Shown here piece after piece: positions 26,667 to 36,423 of a stretch of DNA of 64,000 bases. The notes below the pieces were generated by a model. That model saw only the letters and a list, made by a program, of their open reading frames with translations, was not told the DNA's origin and did no database searches. Source of the stretch: Janthinobacterium sp. 61 (GTDB taxonomy: Bacteria > Pseudomonadota > Gammaproteobacteria > Burkholderiales > Burkholderiaceae_D); the NCBI RefSeq assembly GCF_002846335.1, contig NZ_PJMQ01000001.1, positions 3,038,001 through 3,102,000 of the forward strand. Reading direction: 5' to 3'. Positions within the stretch are counted from its first letter, which is position 1, and each line of letters begins with the position of its first letter. The position numbers and the translations under genes were made by a program.

Positions 26667-27746
26667 ATGTCTCTTACTTCATCCGCCATCACCATCCGCC
26701 TGGGCCGCCGCGCCCGGGCGCGCATCGCCGAAAATGGCATGCGCGCGCTTGACGTCGCCATCGTCCCTGCCGCCGCAGGCGGGCCGAAAGGCTTGATCCT
26801 GCACCAGCTCGATTGCTGGCTGTTCGGCGACTTCCTGGCGCAGGCGCCGCGTCCGCGCCATTTCGTCGGCGCCTCGATCGGCGCCTGGCGCATGGCCGCC
26901 GCCGTATTCCCAGACCCGGTCGCCGCGCAGCGCCGCCTGATGCGCGAATACGTGGGCCAGCGCTATCCCGACAAACCCGATGCCGCGCACGTCAGCCGCA
27001 CTTGCCGCGCCCTGCTCGACACCGTCCTCGATGGCCAGGATGCGCTGCTGCGGCACGAGCACCACAGCCTGTCGGTGCTGGCCGTGCGCGGCATCGGCGC
27101 GCTGGCGCAGCCGGGCAAATGGCGCGACCGGCGCGGCTTCCTGCTGGCTGCCGCCGGCAATGCCGTGGCGCGCGCGCGTCTGGCCGCCTCGCTGGAGCGC
27201 GCGGTGTTCCATGCCGGGCCCGATGGCGCCAGCTGGCTGCGCTCGCGTTTCGACGCCTTTCATTCCCATTTCGTGCCGCTGGCGCAGGACAACCTGCGCG
27301 ACGCGCTGCTGGCCTCCGGCTCCATCCCGCTGGTACTCGACGCCGTAACGGACATCGCCGGCGCGCCGCCCGGGCGCTACTGGGACGGCGGCCTGGTCGA
27401 CTATCATCTGCACCTGCCGTACCAGCGCGAACCGGACCTGGTGCTGTACCCGCACTTTGCCGACCATATCGTGCCTGGCTGGCTGGACAAGGCCATGCCG
27501 TGGCGCCGCGCGCGCAGCGGCGATAGCGCGCTCGACAACATGATCCTCGTCTCGCCCTCGCCTGCCTTCGTAGCCAGCTTGCCCAACGGCAAACTGCCGG
27601 ACCGGCGCGACTTCCCCCATTACGGGCAAGACCACGCGGCACGCATGCGCGACTGGCGCTGCGCCATCGCGGAAAGCGAGCGCATGGCGGCGGCCTTCGC
27701 CCGCTGGGCAGAGCAGCCGGACTTGCGCCAGGCGGGCAATCTGTAG
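26667..27746 (+). CDS. Patatin-like phospholipase family protein
   Basis: A 359-residue putative lipid acyl hydrolase. The catalytic Ser-Asp dyad of patatins is present: nucleophile S70 in GASIGAW and D240 in [10 protein letters not shown]. The oxyanion-hole glycine motif GGPKG is at 38-42. There is no signal peptide. It stands alone between tal and a chemoreceptor gene, with no operon partner to suggest a substrate. The arginine-rich composition and length are within the family range. Confidence 0.85.
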   Translation: MSLTSSAITIRLGRRARARIAENGMRALDVAIVPAAAGGPKGLILHQLDCWLFGDFLAQAPRPRHFVGASIGAWRMAAAVFPDPVAAQRRLMREYVGQRYPDKPDAAHVSRTCRALLDTVLDGQDALLRHEHHSLSVLAVRGIGALAQPGKWRDRRGFLLAAAGNAVARARLAASLERAVFHAGPDGASWLRSRFDAFHSHFVPLAQDNLRDALLASGSIPLVLDAVTDIAGAPPGRYWDGGLVDYHLHLPYQREPDLVLYPHFADHIVPGWLDKAMPWRRARSGDSALDNMILVSPSPAFVASLPNGKLPDRRDFPHYGQDHAARMRDWRCAIAESERMAAAFARWAEQPDLRQAGNL

Positions 27747-27867
27747 CACGGGCGTGGCTGCAACAGTCAGCAAAACAGCTTCTTTTTTCGCTTACCTCTT
27801 GGTCACTTATCAGTGCATACTATGTCGCACAGGCAACTTAAATCCCTCTGCGACAGGAGTTACGACC

Positions 27868-29601
27868 ATGCACGCCCTCTCCCACCTTCGTATCGGCACC
27901 CGCCTGGCTGCAGGCTTCGCGCTGGTGCTGCTGCTGTCCGTGATTTCCACCTCGTACGCGCTGTACAGCGCCAGCGTGAATGCCGAAGCGACGCGGCAAA
28001 TGATGGAAAAACCGCTGGCCAAGGAACGCCTCGTGTCGGACTGGTACGTGCTGATTTACTCGGCCATCGCGCGCACCTCGATGATCGCCCGGAGCACGGA
28101 TGAAACCCTGTCGAGCGTGTTTGCCGAGACCATCGCCGACAGCACCAAGCAAGGCAGCGAACTGCTGAAGAAAATCGAGGCGCTGCTCGACAGCGACGAG
28201 GAAAAGAGCATTTTCAAGGCGTCCATTGCCGAGCGCATCAAGTACCAGGATGCCAAGACCCTGGTGATGAATGCGCGCAAGGCCGGCAACGCGGCCCAGG
28301 CGGAAAGCACCTACCGCGACAGCTTCGCGCCGGCCGCCGCCAAGTACCAGAACAACGTCAAGGCCCTGCTGGCGCAGCAGCGCCAGGCCATCGACGCCAC
28401 GGCGCACGCCATTGAGGTAGCCAACGGGCGCAGCTTCACCCTGCTGCTGACCTTGTGCGCGCTCGTGGTGGCGCTGGGCAGCGTCTGCGCCTGGCTGATC
28501 ACGCGCTCGATCACGCAACCGTTGAAGGCCGCAGTGAAGGTGGCGGAAACGGTGGCCGACGGCGACTTGCGCACGCAGTTCGGCAAGCCTGCCAGCGATG
28601 AAATCGGCGACCTGATGCGCGCGCTGCACGGCATGAACGAGGCACTGCGCAAGGTGGTGTCGGAAGTGCAAACGGGTACCAACGCGATCGCCACGGCGTC
28701 GGGCGAAATCGCCGCCGGCAACCAGGATTTGTCGGCGCGCACGGAGCAACAAGCCAGTTCGCTGGAAGAGACGGCGTCGTCAATGGAAGAATTAACCAGC
28801 ACCGTGAAGCAGAATGCGGACAATGCACGCCAGGCGAACCAGATGGCAGTCGCCGCTTCGGGTGTGGCCGAACGGGGCGGCAGCATCGTCAGCCAGGTGG
28901 TCGATACCATGGGCGCCATCGACACGGCGTCGACGAAAATCGTCGACATCATCGGCGTCATCGACGGGATCGCCTTCCAGACGAATATCCTGGCATTGAA
29001 CGCAGCCGTCGAAGCGGCGCGCGCGGGCGAACAGGGGCGCGGCTTTGCCGTCGTGGCCACGGAAGTACGCAGCCTGGCGCAGCGCTCGGCTGCTGCGGCG
29101 CGCGAAATCAAGACCCTGATCGGCGATTCGGTGGAACAGGTCAACAACGGCACGCGGCTGGTACAACAGGCTGGCAGCACCATGAGCGAAGTGGTCGACA
29201 GCGTGCGCCGTGTCACCGACATCATGGCCGAGATCACCGCCGCCAGCGCAGAGCAAAGCATGGGCATCGATCAGGTCAACCAGGCCATCGCGCAGATGGA
29301 TCAGGTGACGCAGCAAAATGCGGCCCTGGTGGAAGAAGCGGCGGCGGCGGCCGAGAGCATGCAGGACCAGGCGGCGCGCCTGGCGCAAGTGGCGGCCGGC
29401 TTCCAGCTCGAACACGTGGCCACGGCAGCGCCGTTACGCACTGCACGGCCGCTCAAGGCCGCCATTGCCACTACGCAAAAACTCGCGCAGCGCCCGCCCC
29501 AGGCCACGGCCAGCAAACCGGCAGCGCCCAAGGCGGCCGGTGCCGCGGCGCGCAAAACGCCATCGCACGTCGCCGGCGACCAGGATTGGGAAGAGTTTTA
29601 A
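27868..29601 (+). CDS. Methyl-accepting chemotaxis protein
   Basis: A 577-residue transmembrane receptor. TM1 is about residues 12-32, a periplasmic four-helix-type sensor domain runs to about 187, TM2 is about 188-210, HAMP is about 211-265, and the signalling domain covers about 300-530 with the conserved tip [19 protein letters not shown]. The protein ends in DWEEF, the C-terminal pentapeptide type that tethers CheR and CheB on a flexible Ala/Pro/Lys linker. ATG 27868 is preceded by ACAGGAG. The ligand is unknown. Confidence 0.93.
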   Translation: MHALSHLRIGTRLAAGFALVLLLSVISTSYALYSASVNAEATRQMMEKPLAKERLVSDWYVLIYSAIARTSMIARSTDETLSSVFAETIADSTKQGSELLKKIEALLDSDEEKSIFKASIAERIKYQDAKTLVMNARKAGNAAQAESTYRDSFAPAAAKYQNNVKALLAQQRQAIDATAHAIEVANGRSFTLLLTLCALVVALGSVCAWLITRSITQPLKAAVKVAETVADGDLRTQFGKPASDEIGDLMRALHGMNEALRKVVSEVQTGTNAIATASGEIAAGNQDLSARTEQQASSLEETASSMEELTSTVKQNADNARQANQMAVAASGVAERGGSIVSQVVDTMGAIDTASTKIVDIIGVIDGIAFQTNILALNAAVEAARAGEQGRGFAVVATEVRSLAQRSAAAAREIKTLIGDSVEQVNNGTRLVQQAGSTMSEVVDSVRRVTDIMAEITAASAEQSMGIDQVNQAIAQMDQVTQQNAALVEEAAAAAESMQDQAARLAQVAAGFQLEHVATAAPLRTARPLKAAIATTQKLAQRPPQATASKPAAPKAAGAAARKTPSHVAGDQDWEEF

Positions 29602-29741
29602 GCCCGGCTTCAAGCGCCGTGCCGGCGGCGGCAAGGCGCTTGAAACTATTTGACAGCGGCGCCAGGCGCGCCGATACTGGTTTCAGGTGGGACTGGCGCG
29701 CCACCGCGACATGAGACAGCCGGCGCCTCCAGGGAGAGACC

Positions 29742-30917
29742 ATGCGTCCCTATCTTGTTTTCGCCTCTTGCTTCAAGCGCCTGGGCGCCGCCCTGCTCTG
29801 TGGCGCTTTGGCGGCCTGCAGCGTAGCACCGCCCGCCAGCCTGCCCCCCATCTTCAACGACAGCGATTTTGCGCCGGCCGCCGCCATCGACGCCAGCCAG
29901 GTCTTTGCCATCGACGAGACCATGCGCCAGTATGTGCGCACGCAAGTGCGGCGCGAGGCGCGCAACAAGAATGACCGCGCGGCCCTGTATGACGCCCTGT
30001 ACGACAAGAGCAGGCTGAAACTCGAGTACGATGCGGCCATGACGCGCAATGCGCGCGAAACGTTCTCCGCACGCCAGGGCAACTGCCTGTCGCTGGTGAT
30101 CATGACGGCGGCGCTGGCACATGAAATGGGCTTGCAGGTGCGCTACCAGGAGGTGCTCGGTGAAGAAAGCTGGAGCCGCAGCGGCGACATGTATTTTGTC
30201 GCCGGCCACGTCAACCTGGTGCTGGGCCAGCGGCTGGATGACACATCCGGCAGGTACGATGCCAAGGGCATGATGGTGATCGATTTCCTGCCGTCCGCGG
30301 AGATGGGCGGCTACCGCACGCGAGAACTCGACGAAGTGACCGTGCTCGCCATGTACATGAACAACCGCGCTGCGGAAACCATGAGTGAAGGCCAGCTGGA
30401 CCAGGCGTATTGGTGGGCCCGGGCAGCGCTGCTGCAGGACCCCTCGTACAGCGGCGCCTACAACACCCTGGGCGTAATCCAGTTCCGCCATGGCGACCTG
30501 GCGCAAGCACGGCGCACTTTCGCCCATGCGCTGACGCGCACGCCGGACAACACGGTGCTGCTGTCGAACCTGGCCCAAGCGCTGGAAGCGGCCGGCCTGC
30601 CGGATGAAGCGCTGCCGCTGCGCCGGCGCCTGCTGGCGCTGCAGCCGCAACCGCCTTTCCATTACTTCAACCTGGGCAAGGCGGCCATGCAGAAAAACGA
30701 TTACGTGCGGGCGATACAGCTGTTTTCACGTGAAATCGCGCGCGACCCGTACTACCACGAATTCCACTTCTGGCTGGCGCAAGCCTATGCGCGCCTGGGC
30801 CAGCTGGAGCAGGCCGGCAAGCAGCTGGAACTAGCGATGAGCAACAGCACCACACGCAGCGACCACACTCTCTATGCGGCCAAGCTGCAGCGCCTGCGCG
30901 CCGTCCCCACGCATTAA
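29742..30917 (+). CDS. TPR lipoprotein with transglutaminase-like domain
   Basis: A 391-residue lipoprotein (lipobox LAAC, C26). Residues about 60-200 resemble a bacterial transglutaminase-like fold: a Cys in RQGNCLSLVIMTAALAHEMG (about C115), a His in AGHVNLVLG (about H156) and an Asp in MVIDFLP (about D181), in the order expected for a catalytic triad. The C-terminal half (about 210-375) holds four or more TPR-like repeats, for example YSGAYNTLGVIQFRHGDLAQ (20 residues). Such proteins may act in periplasmic peptide or peptidoglycan-linked processes; the substrate is unknown. It converges on hemW, overlapping by 4 bases. Confidence 0.75.
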   Translation: MRPYLVFASCFKRLGAALLCGALAACSVAPPASLPPIFNDSDFAPAAAIDASQVFAIDETMRQYVRTQVRREARNKNDRAALYDALYDKSRLKLEYDAAMTRNARETFSARQGNCLSLVIMTAALAHEMGLQVRYQEVLGEESWSRSGDMYFVAGHVNLVLGQRLDDTSGRYDAKGMMVIDFLPSAEMGGYRTRELDEVTVLAMYMNNRAAETMSEGQLDQAYWWARAALLQDPSYSGAYNTLGVIQFRHGDLAQARRTFAHALTRTPDNTVLLSNLAQALEAAGLPDEALPLRRRLLALQPQPPFHYFNLGKAAMQKNDYVRAIQLFSREIARDPYYHEFHFWLAQAYARLGQLEQAGKQLELAMSNSTTRSDHTLYAAKLQRLRAVPTH

Positions 30918-32188
30918 TCTTCCAAAAACATCTGCTGCAGGTCATTCAGGAAGCACAAGCCCAGCTCCGTCGGACGGATGACCTGGTGGTCGCGGTACAG
31001 CAAGCCCTTCGCTTCGGCCGCATTCAGCGGCTGCTCGATGGCGTTGATGGCCAGGCCTGTGCGCTCGGCGAACAGGTTGGGCGAGAAACCCTGCGTCAGG
31101 CGCAAGGTGTTGAGCATGAATTCAAAACCCATTTCCTCGCGCGCCAGTTCGCGCTCTTCCTGCACCGGGTTACCGGCCAGTACCGCGTCCATGTAGGCGC
31201 GCGGCTGCTTGTAGCGGGCCTGGCGCAGGACGCGGTGCGGGAACGAGATTTTTGAATGCGCGCCCGCGCCGATGCCCAGGTAGTCGCCGAATTCCCAGTA
31301 ATTGCGGTTGTGGCGCGCCTGCCGGCCCGGCTGCGCATACGCCGACACTTCGTAGCGGCCATAGCCGGCCTGGGCCGCGCGCGCGGCCACCATGTCGGCA
31401 ATGTCGGCGCTCTCGTCATCGTCCGGCAGCACGGGCGGATACTTGGCGAACAGGGTGTTGGGTTCGAGCGTCAGGTGGTATAGCGACAAATGCGGCGGCG
31501 CGAACGACAGCGCCGTTTCCAGGTCCTGCTGCGCTTCGGCCAGCGTTTGCGTGGGCAGCGCGTACATCAGGTCGAGATTGAAATTGTCGAAGTTGGCGTG
31601 CGCGATATCCACCGCGCGGCGCGCTTCATTATCGTCATGGATGCGGCCCAGCGCCTGCAAATGGCGGCCATTGAAGCTCTGGATGCCTATCGACAGGCGG
31701 TTGATGCCGCTGGCCCGGTAGGACTTGAATTTTTCCGTCTCAAAGGTACCCGGATTGGCTTCCATGGTGATTTCGCAATCGGGTTCCAATGGCAGCAAGG
31801 TGCGCACGTCCGACATCAGGCGGTCCAGCCCCGCCGCCGACATCAGGCTGGGCGTGCCACCGCCGATGAAAATGGTGTGGATCTTGCGGCCCCAGATCAG
31901 CGGCAGCGCCATTTCCAGGTCCAGGCGCAGGGCCGCCAGGTATTCATCTTCCGGAAAGCCGCCACGCACCTCGTGCGAATTGAAATCGCAATACGGGCAT
32001 TTTTTCACGCACCACGGGAAATGGATGTACAGCGATAGCGGCGGCAGGGCCGTCAGGTTCAGCGCGCCCGGCTGCAGATACTTCAGCGCAGCTCCTGCCG
32101 CGCCGGAAATACCCTCCTGCGGCACGGGCGAGGGGCCGGATTTCACTGCTGATTTGGCGACAGCGCCCACCAGTTTGATCGGAATCAT
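30914..32188 (-). CDS. hemW: Radical SAM heme chaperone HemW
   Basis: A 424-residue radical SAM protein. The cluster motif CVKKCPYC (C60, C64, C67) follows LPPLSLYIHFPW. Next come FIGGGTPSLMS and ANPGTFETEKF, and the C-terminal HemN-type domain has EFMLNTLRLTQGF. HemW inserts heme into respiratory proteins and is often misannotated as oxygen-independent coproporphyrinogen oxidase; the cysteine of the true HemN CxxxCxxCxC pattern is absent. The start overlaps the rdgB stop (ATGA), so rdgB-hemW are coupled. The 48-residue N-terminal extension fits what I recall of related proteins. Confidence 0.93.
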   Translation of the reverse strand: MIPIKLVGAVAKSAVKSGPSPVPQEGISGAAGAALKYLQPGALNLTALPPLSLYIHFPWCVKKCPYCDFNSHEVRGGFPEDEYLAALRLDLEMALPLIWGRKIHTIFIGGGTPSLMSAAGLDRLMSDVRTLLPLEPDCEITMEANPGTFETEKFKSYRASGINRLSIGIQSFNGRHLQALGRIHDDNEARRAVDIAHANFDNFNLDLMYALPTQTLAEAQQDLETALSFAPPHLSLYHLTLEPNTLFAKYPPVLPDDDESADIADMVAARAAQAGYGRYEVSAYAQPGRQARHNRNYWEFGDYLGIGAGAHSKISFPHRVLRQARYKQPRAYMDAVLAGNPVQEERELAREEMGFEFMLNTLRLTQGFSPNLFAERTGLAINAIEQPLNAAEAKGLLYRDHQVIRPTELGLCFLNDLQQMFLED

Positions 32189-32778
32189 CGCAGGGTCCGC
32201 AGCTTGTCAACCAGCGCGCGCAGGGCCTGGCCCCGGTGCGACAGCGCGTTCTTTTCATCGGACGTCAGTTCGGCCGCGCACTTGCCCAGCGCAGGAATAA
32301 GGAAATGCGGATCGTAGCCGAAGCCGCCCTGGCCGCGCGGTGTGGCGATCATCTCGCCATTCCAGCGGCCGTCGGCGATCACCGGTTGCGGGTCGTCCGC
32401 ATGGCGCACATAGACCAGCACGCAGTAGTAATACGCGGACTTGTCGGCATGCGCATCGAGGTCGGCAATCAGCTTGGCGCTGTTGGCGGCGTCCGATTTC
32501 GGCTCGCCAGCATAGCGGGCCGAATACACGCCGGGGGCGCCGCCGAGCGCATTGACGCATACGCCGGAATCATCGGCCAGCGCCGGCAAGCCCGTCAAGC
32601 GGGAAGCGTGGCGCGCCTTTTGCAAGGCGTTTTCCACGAAGGTGTGGAACGGTTCGTCGCTTTCCGGCACGGCGTACTCGCCCTGGGCGTGGACTGAAAA
32701 ACCGATGGTCGAGAGCAGCTCATTGAATTCCTTGAGCTTGCCGGCGTTGTTGGAGGCGAGAATGAGGCGTTGGGTCAT
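32185..32778 (-). CDS. rdgB: Non-canonical purine NTP pyrophosphatase (RdgB/HAM1)
   Basis: A 197-residue enzyme that hydrolyses ITP, dITP and XTP to the monophosphate, cleaning the nucleotide pool. The signature LILASNNAGKLKEFNELL begins at residue 5, with LADDSGVCVNALGGAPGVYS and the late GQGGFGYDPHFL as in the family. ATG 32778 is chosen to give MTQRLILASNN; the frame is open upstream without an RBS. It is coupled to hemW by ATGA and follows rph. Confidence 0.96.
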   Translation of the reverse strand: MTQRLILASNNAGKLKEFNELLSTIGFSVHAQGEYAVPESDEPFHTFVENALQKARHASRLTGLPALADDSGVCVNALGGAPGVYSARYAGEPKSDAANSAKLIADLDAHADKSAYYYCVLVYVRHADDPQPVIADGRWNGEMIATPRGQGGFGYDPHFLIPALGKCAAELTSDEKNALSHRGQALRALVDKLRTLR

Positions 32779-32916
32779 GTCAGTAGTCCGGTTGAAGTGC
32801 CGACATTGTAAACCTTTTGCGCTCCCCTCACCTTGGCCCACTGCCGCGCTCAACGGCGGCAGGTGTGGGCTTTTTGCCCGGCGCGGCGGGCGACAGGATG
32901 TAAATCCAGGTAAAGA

Positions 32917-33645
32917 TTAAAGGCCGAGCGCCTGCTTCTGCATGACGATCAGGTCGGCGATGCCACCCTGCGCCAGATCCAGCAAACGGTTCATGCCGGC
33001 GCGGTCAAAGGCGGCGCCTTCGGCCGTGCCCTGCACTTCGATGAAGTGACCCGCTTCCGTCATCACCACGTTCATGTCCGTGTCGCAGCCCGAGTCTTCC
33101 ACATAGTCCAGGTCCAGCACCGGCATGCCCTGGTAGACACCCACGGAGATGGCGGCGACGAAGCTTTTCACCGGGATGGCGGCGATGGCGCCGCGCGCCT
33201 GCAGCTGGGAAAACGCATCATACGCGGCCACCATGGCGCCGGTAATCGAGGCCGTGCGCGTGCCGCCATCGGCCTGGATGACGTCGCAATCGAGGTGCAG
33301 GGTGCGTTCGCCGAAGGCTTGCAGATCAAAGGCGGCGCGCAGCGAGCGGCCGATCAGGCGCTGGATTTCCTGCGTGCGGCCGGACTGCTTGCCGCGCGCC
33401 GCTTCGCGATCCATGCGTGTGTGCGTCGAGCGTGGCAGCATGCCGTACTCGGCCGTCAACCAGCCCTGCCCCTTACCTTTCAGGAAACCCGGCACCTTGT
33501 CTTCGATGCTGGCGGTGCAGATGACCTTGGTGTCGCCGCACTCGATCAGCACCGAGCCTTCGGCATGCTTGGTGTACTGGCGGGTGATGCGGATGGCGCG
33601 CAGCGCGTCGACGGAGCGGCCGCTCGGGCGGGATTCAAATGTCAT
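32917..33645 (-). CDS. rph: Ribonuclease PH
   Basis: A 242-residue phosphorolytic exoribonuclease for 3' trimming of tRNA. Visible motifs are [20 protein letters not shown] (20 residues), [20 protein letters not shown] (20 residues) and the N-terminal [20 protein letters not shown] region. ATG 33645 has an AGGAT-type RBS and gives [10 protein letters not shown]. It heads the rph-rdgB-hemW unit. Confidence 0.97.
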   Translation of the reverse strand: MTFESRPSGRSVDALRAIRITRQYTKHAEGSVLIECGDTKVICTASIEDKVPGFLKGKGQGWLTAEYGMLPRSTHTRMDREAARGKQSGRTQEIQRLIGRSLRAAFDLQAFGERTLHLDCDVIQADGGTRTASITGAMVAAYDAFSQLQARGAIAAIPVKSFVAAISVGVYQGMPVLDLDYVEDSGCDTDMNVVMTEAGHFIEVQGTAEGAAFDRAGMNRLLDLAQGGIADLIVMQKQALGL

Positions 33646-33908
33646 GGGGGTATCCTGTGTGATTGGAGTTGCGGCAGCGATTTTACCACCGCGGCGCCAT
33701 GACACGGCGCCTGGCGGCATGCGCACAAGATCCATACAATCCTGCCCCGCCAAACACAATTTTCTTTACAATGCCGTAAAACGCACACTATTCAGCAATT
33801 TTCAGGCCATCGCACTGTTCGGTCCTGTTTTGCGGCGCGGACGGTATTGCCTGCGCTGCCTGATTAAGTGTATAAGTGACTGTATATAAGACCAAATCGG
33901 GGAATCCT

Positions 33909-34814
33909 TTGAGCATTTCAAGCATGACAGGCTACGCGGTTGCCACCAGCGAAGGTGCTGCAGGCACACTGACAATTGAAATCAAGAGCGTCAACTCGCG
34001 CTTTCTCGACCTGCAATTCCGCATCAACGACGATCTGCGGGCGCTGGAGCCTGACTTGCGCGCCGCCGTCATGTCCGCCATCACGCGCGGCAAAGTCGAG
34101 GTACGCCTGAGCTTTGGCCGCAAGGCCGCGACGGCCGGCACGCAGGCGCTGAACCTGCCCCTACTGGCCGAACTGGCGCGCCTGCAAAACGAAGTGGGCC
34201 AGCATTTTGTCTCCGCCCCCGTCATGACGGTGGCCGAACTGCTGCGCTGGCCAGGCATCATCGAAGAAGCGCAAGTGGGGCAAGAGTCATTGCAGGCGGA
34301 CGTAGGCGCGCTGACCAAACGCACCGTGGCTGCCTTCGTCGACAGCCGCAAGCGCGAAGGCGCGGCGCTCGAAGCGGTGCTGGTGTCGCGCATCGAAGCG
34401 ATGGAAGCCATCGTCAAGCGCATCACCCCCTTGATACCGCAGGTGGTAGCGGCCTTCCAGCAAAAAGCCATCGAACGCATGCAGGACGCGCTGGGCCTGG
34501 CCAGCCAGGGATCGAATTCGGCCCTGTCGCGCCAGGACGCCATGGAGCGCATCCGCCAGGAAGTCATTTTGTATGGCATCCGCATCGACGTCTCGGAAGA
34601 ACTGGCGCGCCTGTCGGCCCACCTGGGCGAAACGCGCCACATCCTCACCAAGGGCGGGCAAGTGGGCAAGCGACTCGACTTCATGATGCAGGAACTGAAC
34701 CGCGAAGCCAACACGCTGGGCGCCAAGGCGTCCGTCAAGGAACTGGCCGATGCCTCGATGGACTTGAAGCTGCTGATCGAGCAGATGCGCGAACAGGTGC
34801 AGAACCTGGAATAA
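33909..34814 (+). CDS. yicC: YicC-family endoribonuclease
   Basis: A 301-residue YicC/YloC-family protein. It has the N-terminal ISSMTGYAVA, EIKSVNSRFLDLQFR, a GKVEVRLSF element, and the C-terminal DUF1732 part with LDFMMQELNREANTLGAKA (19 residues). Characterised members are endoribonucleases linked to stationary-phase RNA turnover. The start is a TTG at 33909, 5 bases after GGGGA, which gives MSISSMTGYA; the GTG at 33876 would add residues with no family match. The ATG at 33924 is another alternative. gmk follows about 600 bases later, a common neighbour in bacteria. Confidence 0.9.
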   Translation: MSISSMTGYAVATSEGAAGTLTIEIKSVNSRFLDLQFRINDDLRALEPDLRAAVMSAITRGKVEVRLSFGRKAATAGTQALNLPLLAELARLQNEVGQHFVSAPVMTVAELLRWPGIIEEAQVGQESLQADVGALTKRTVAAFVDSRKREGAALEAVLVSRIEAMEAIVKRITPLIPQVVAAFQQKAIERMQDALGLASQGSNSALSRQDAMERIRQEVILYGIRIDVSEELARLSAHLGETRHILTKGGQVGKRLDFMMQELNREANTLGAKASVKELADASMDLKLLIEQMREQVQNLE

Positions 34815-34824
34815 TCCCCCGGCT

Positions 34825-35235
34825 TCAGGCCAGGCGCGTTGCGGCGCGCCCCCTGTCGCTGGCGGCGATGACGACGCAGGCCACAAACAGCACGATGCTG
34901 TATTCCACGCCACCAGCGCCATGTTCGCCCACGAACCATCCCTTGGCCGCATGCACGATGACGATGCCGCCGACGCAGATCACCATCAGCCCAGCCGCCG
35001 CCCAGCGCGTGTATTTGCCGACGATGAGCAAACTGCCGCAAACGATCTCGACAACAGTAATCGCCCACACCACGGCCAGGCCGCAGATGAATCCCTTGTC
35101 TTCCAGGAAACCGGCAAAGCGGGGGATCGTGCCGTTGGCAATGCGCGTAATGGCGTGCGCCATGAACATCACGGCAATGGCCACGCGCAGCAACAGCATG
35201 GCCTGGGCAATACTGAGGAAGGGGAAATTTTTCAT
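34825..35235 (-). CDS. DoxX family membrane protein
   Basis: A 136-residue protein with four membrane segments and the DoxX-type pattern: AMLLLRVAIAVMFMAHAITR early, then GLAVVWAITVVEIVCGSLLI and the late IVIVHAAKGWFVGEHG. DoxX proteins are small inner-membrane proteins associated with quinone or redox processes; this member's role is unknown. It lies on the minus strand between yicC and gmk. Confidence 0.85.
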   Translation of the reverse strand: MKNFPFLSIAQAMLLLRVAIAVMFMAHAITRIANGTIPRFAGFLEDKGFICGLAVVWAITVVEIVCGSLLIVGKYTRWAAAGLMVICVGGIVIVHAAKGWFVGEHGAGGVEYSIVLFVACVVIAASDRGRAATRLA

Positions 35236-35446
35236 GCGCGCATCCTGTCCGCAAAATAGTTATCAAGAAAAAACCATTCCAAATTAAATAACCATTTCCA
35301 AAAGATAACAAGCAAAATATGCGCAAGCGCGGCGGCAGGGCGCATCGCGGGACTGGCTCGCCGCCCTGCCTCTTGGTAAAATACCGAATTGGGCGGCGCG
35401 CACGCAAGCGCACACGCCGCCATCACACGCATATGGAAAGATCCGC

Positions 35447-36085
35447 ATGAGCCACCCTACCGCCTTCTCCGGCAGCCTGTTCGTGGTCGCCGCGCCCTCG
35501 GGCGCCGGCAAATCGACACTGGTCAATGCATTGCTGGCGCAAGAGCCCGGCATCAAACTGTCGATTTCGACCACCACGCGCGCGCCCCGCCCCGGAGAGC
35601 AGCACGGCCGCGAGTACTACTTCACGACAGCGGAAGACTTTGTCGCGCGCGCCGACCAGGGCGAATTCCTGGAATGGGCGGAAGTGCATGGCAATTACTA
35701 TGGTACTTCGCGCATCATGGTGGAACAGCAAATGCTGGCCGGTACCGACATCCTGCTGGAAATCGACTGGCAGGGCGCGCGCCAGGTGCGCAAGCAATTC
35801 CCCCGCGCGGCCGGTATTTTCATCCTGCCGCCATCGATCGATGCGCTGGAAGAGCGCCTGAACAAGCGCGGTCAGGACGAGCCGCATGTGATCACGCGCC
35901 GCCTGCTGGCGGCCGGCGGCGAAATCGCACACGCTCCCGAGTTCGAGTATGTTATTATCAATGAAGAGTTTACGGTCGCTTTGTCCGAACTGAGCGCGAT
36001 CGTGAGAGCGGCCCGTTGCCGGTTTGCGCAACAAGCGGCCCGCAACGCATCGCTATTCGCCCAGCTGGGCCTGCACGCAGAATAA
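35447..36085 (+). CDS. gmk: Guanylate kinase
   Basis: A 212-residue kinase that converts GMP to GDP. The P-loop APSGAGKST is at residues 16-24, followed by [19 protein letters not shown] for GMP binding and [17 protein letters not shown]. Length is typical. It is followed by rpoZ and spoT in the usual gmk-rpoZ-spoT arrangement, with a 53-base gap before rpoZ. Confidence 0.97.
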   Translation: MSHPTAFSGSLFVVAAPSGAGKSTLVNALLAQEPGIKLSISTTTRAPRPGEQHGREYYFTTAEDFVARADQGEFLEWAEVHGNYYGTSRIMVEQQMLAGTDILLEIDWQGARQVRKQFPRAAGIFILPPSIDALEERLNKRGQDEPHVITRRLLAAGGEIAHAPEFEYVIINEEFTVALSELSAIVRAARCRFAQQAARNASLFAQLGLHAE

Positions 36086-36138
36086 TCATCCCTGCACGCC
36101 AGTTCACACAGCGCCACGCACCACTATTAGGAGTTACT

Positions 36139-36342
36139 ATGGCCCGTATCACCATCGAAGATTGCCTGAAACAGATCCCTAACCGCTTTCAGCTGACCCT
36201 GGCTGCAACCTACCGCGCACGTCAGTTGTTGCAAGGCCACACCCCTAAGGTGGAAGCCAAGGACAAGCCTACCGTTGTCGCACTGCGTGAAATCGCTGCC
36301 GGTAAAGTCGGTATCGAAATGCTGAAAAAGGTCCCGATGTAA
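36139..36342 (+). CDS. rpoZ: RNA polymerase omega subunit
   Basis: A 67-residue protein beginning [20 protein letters not shown] and containing [13 protein letters not shown], both diagnostic of omega. It helps assemble RNA polymerase and shapes the ppGpp response. RBS AGGAG precedes ATG 36139. The position between gmk and spoT is canonical. Confidence 0.97.
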   Translation: MARITIEDCLKQIPNRFQLTLAATYRARQLLQGHTPKVEAKDKPTVVALREIAAGKVGIEMLKKVPM

Positions 36343-36423
36343 GTGGGAAGCCGCGTGCCGGAACAGTGCTGACCCCTGGTTCTACCGTATCCTTATTCAC
36401 ACTGTAAAGCAACGCGACGTTTT

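Noticed and set aside
30914..32188. Oxygen-independent coproporphyrinogen III oxidase HemN
   Set aside because: The cluster motif is CxxxCxxC without the extra cysteine of HemN, and the N-terminal layout fits HemW.
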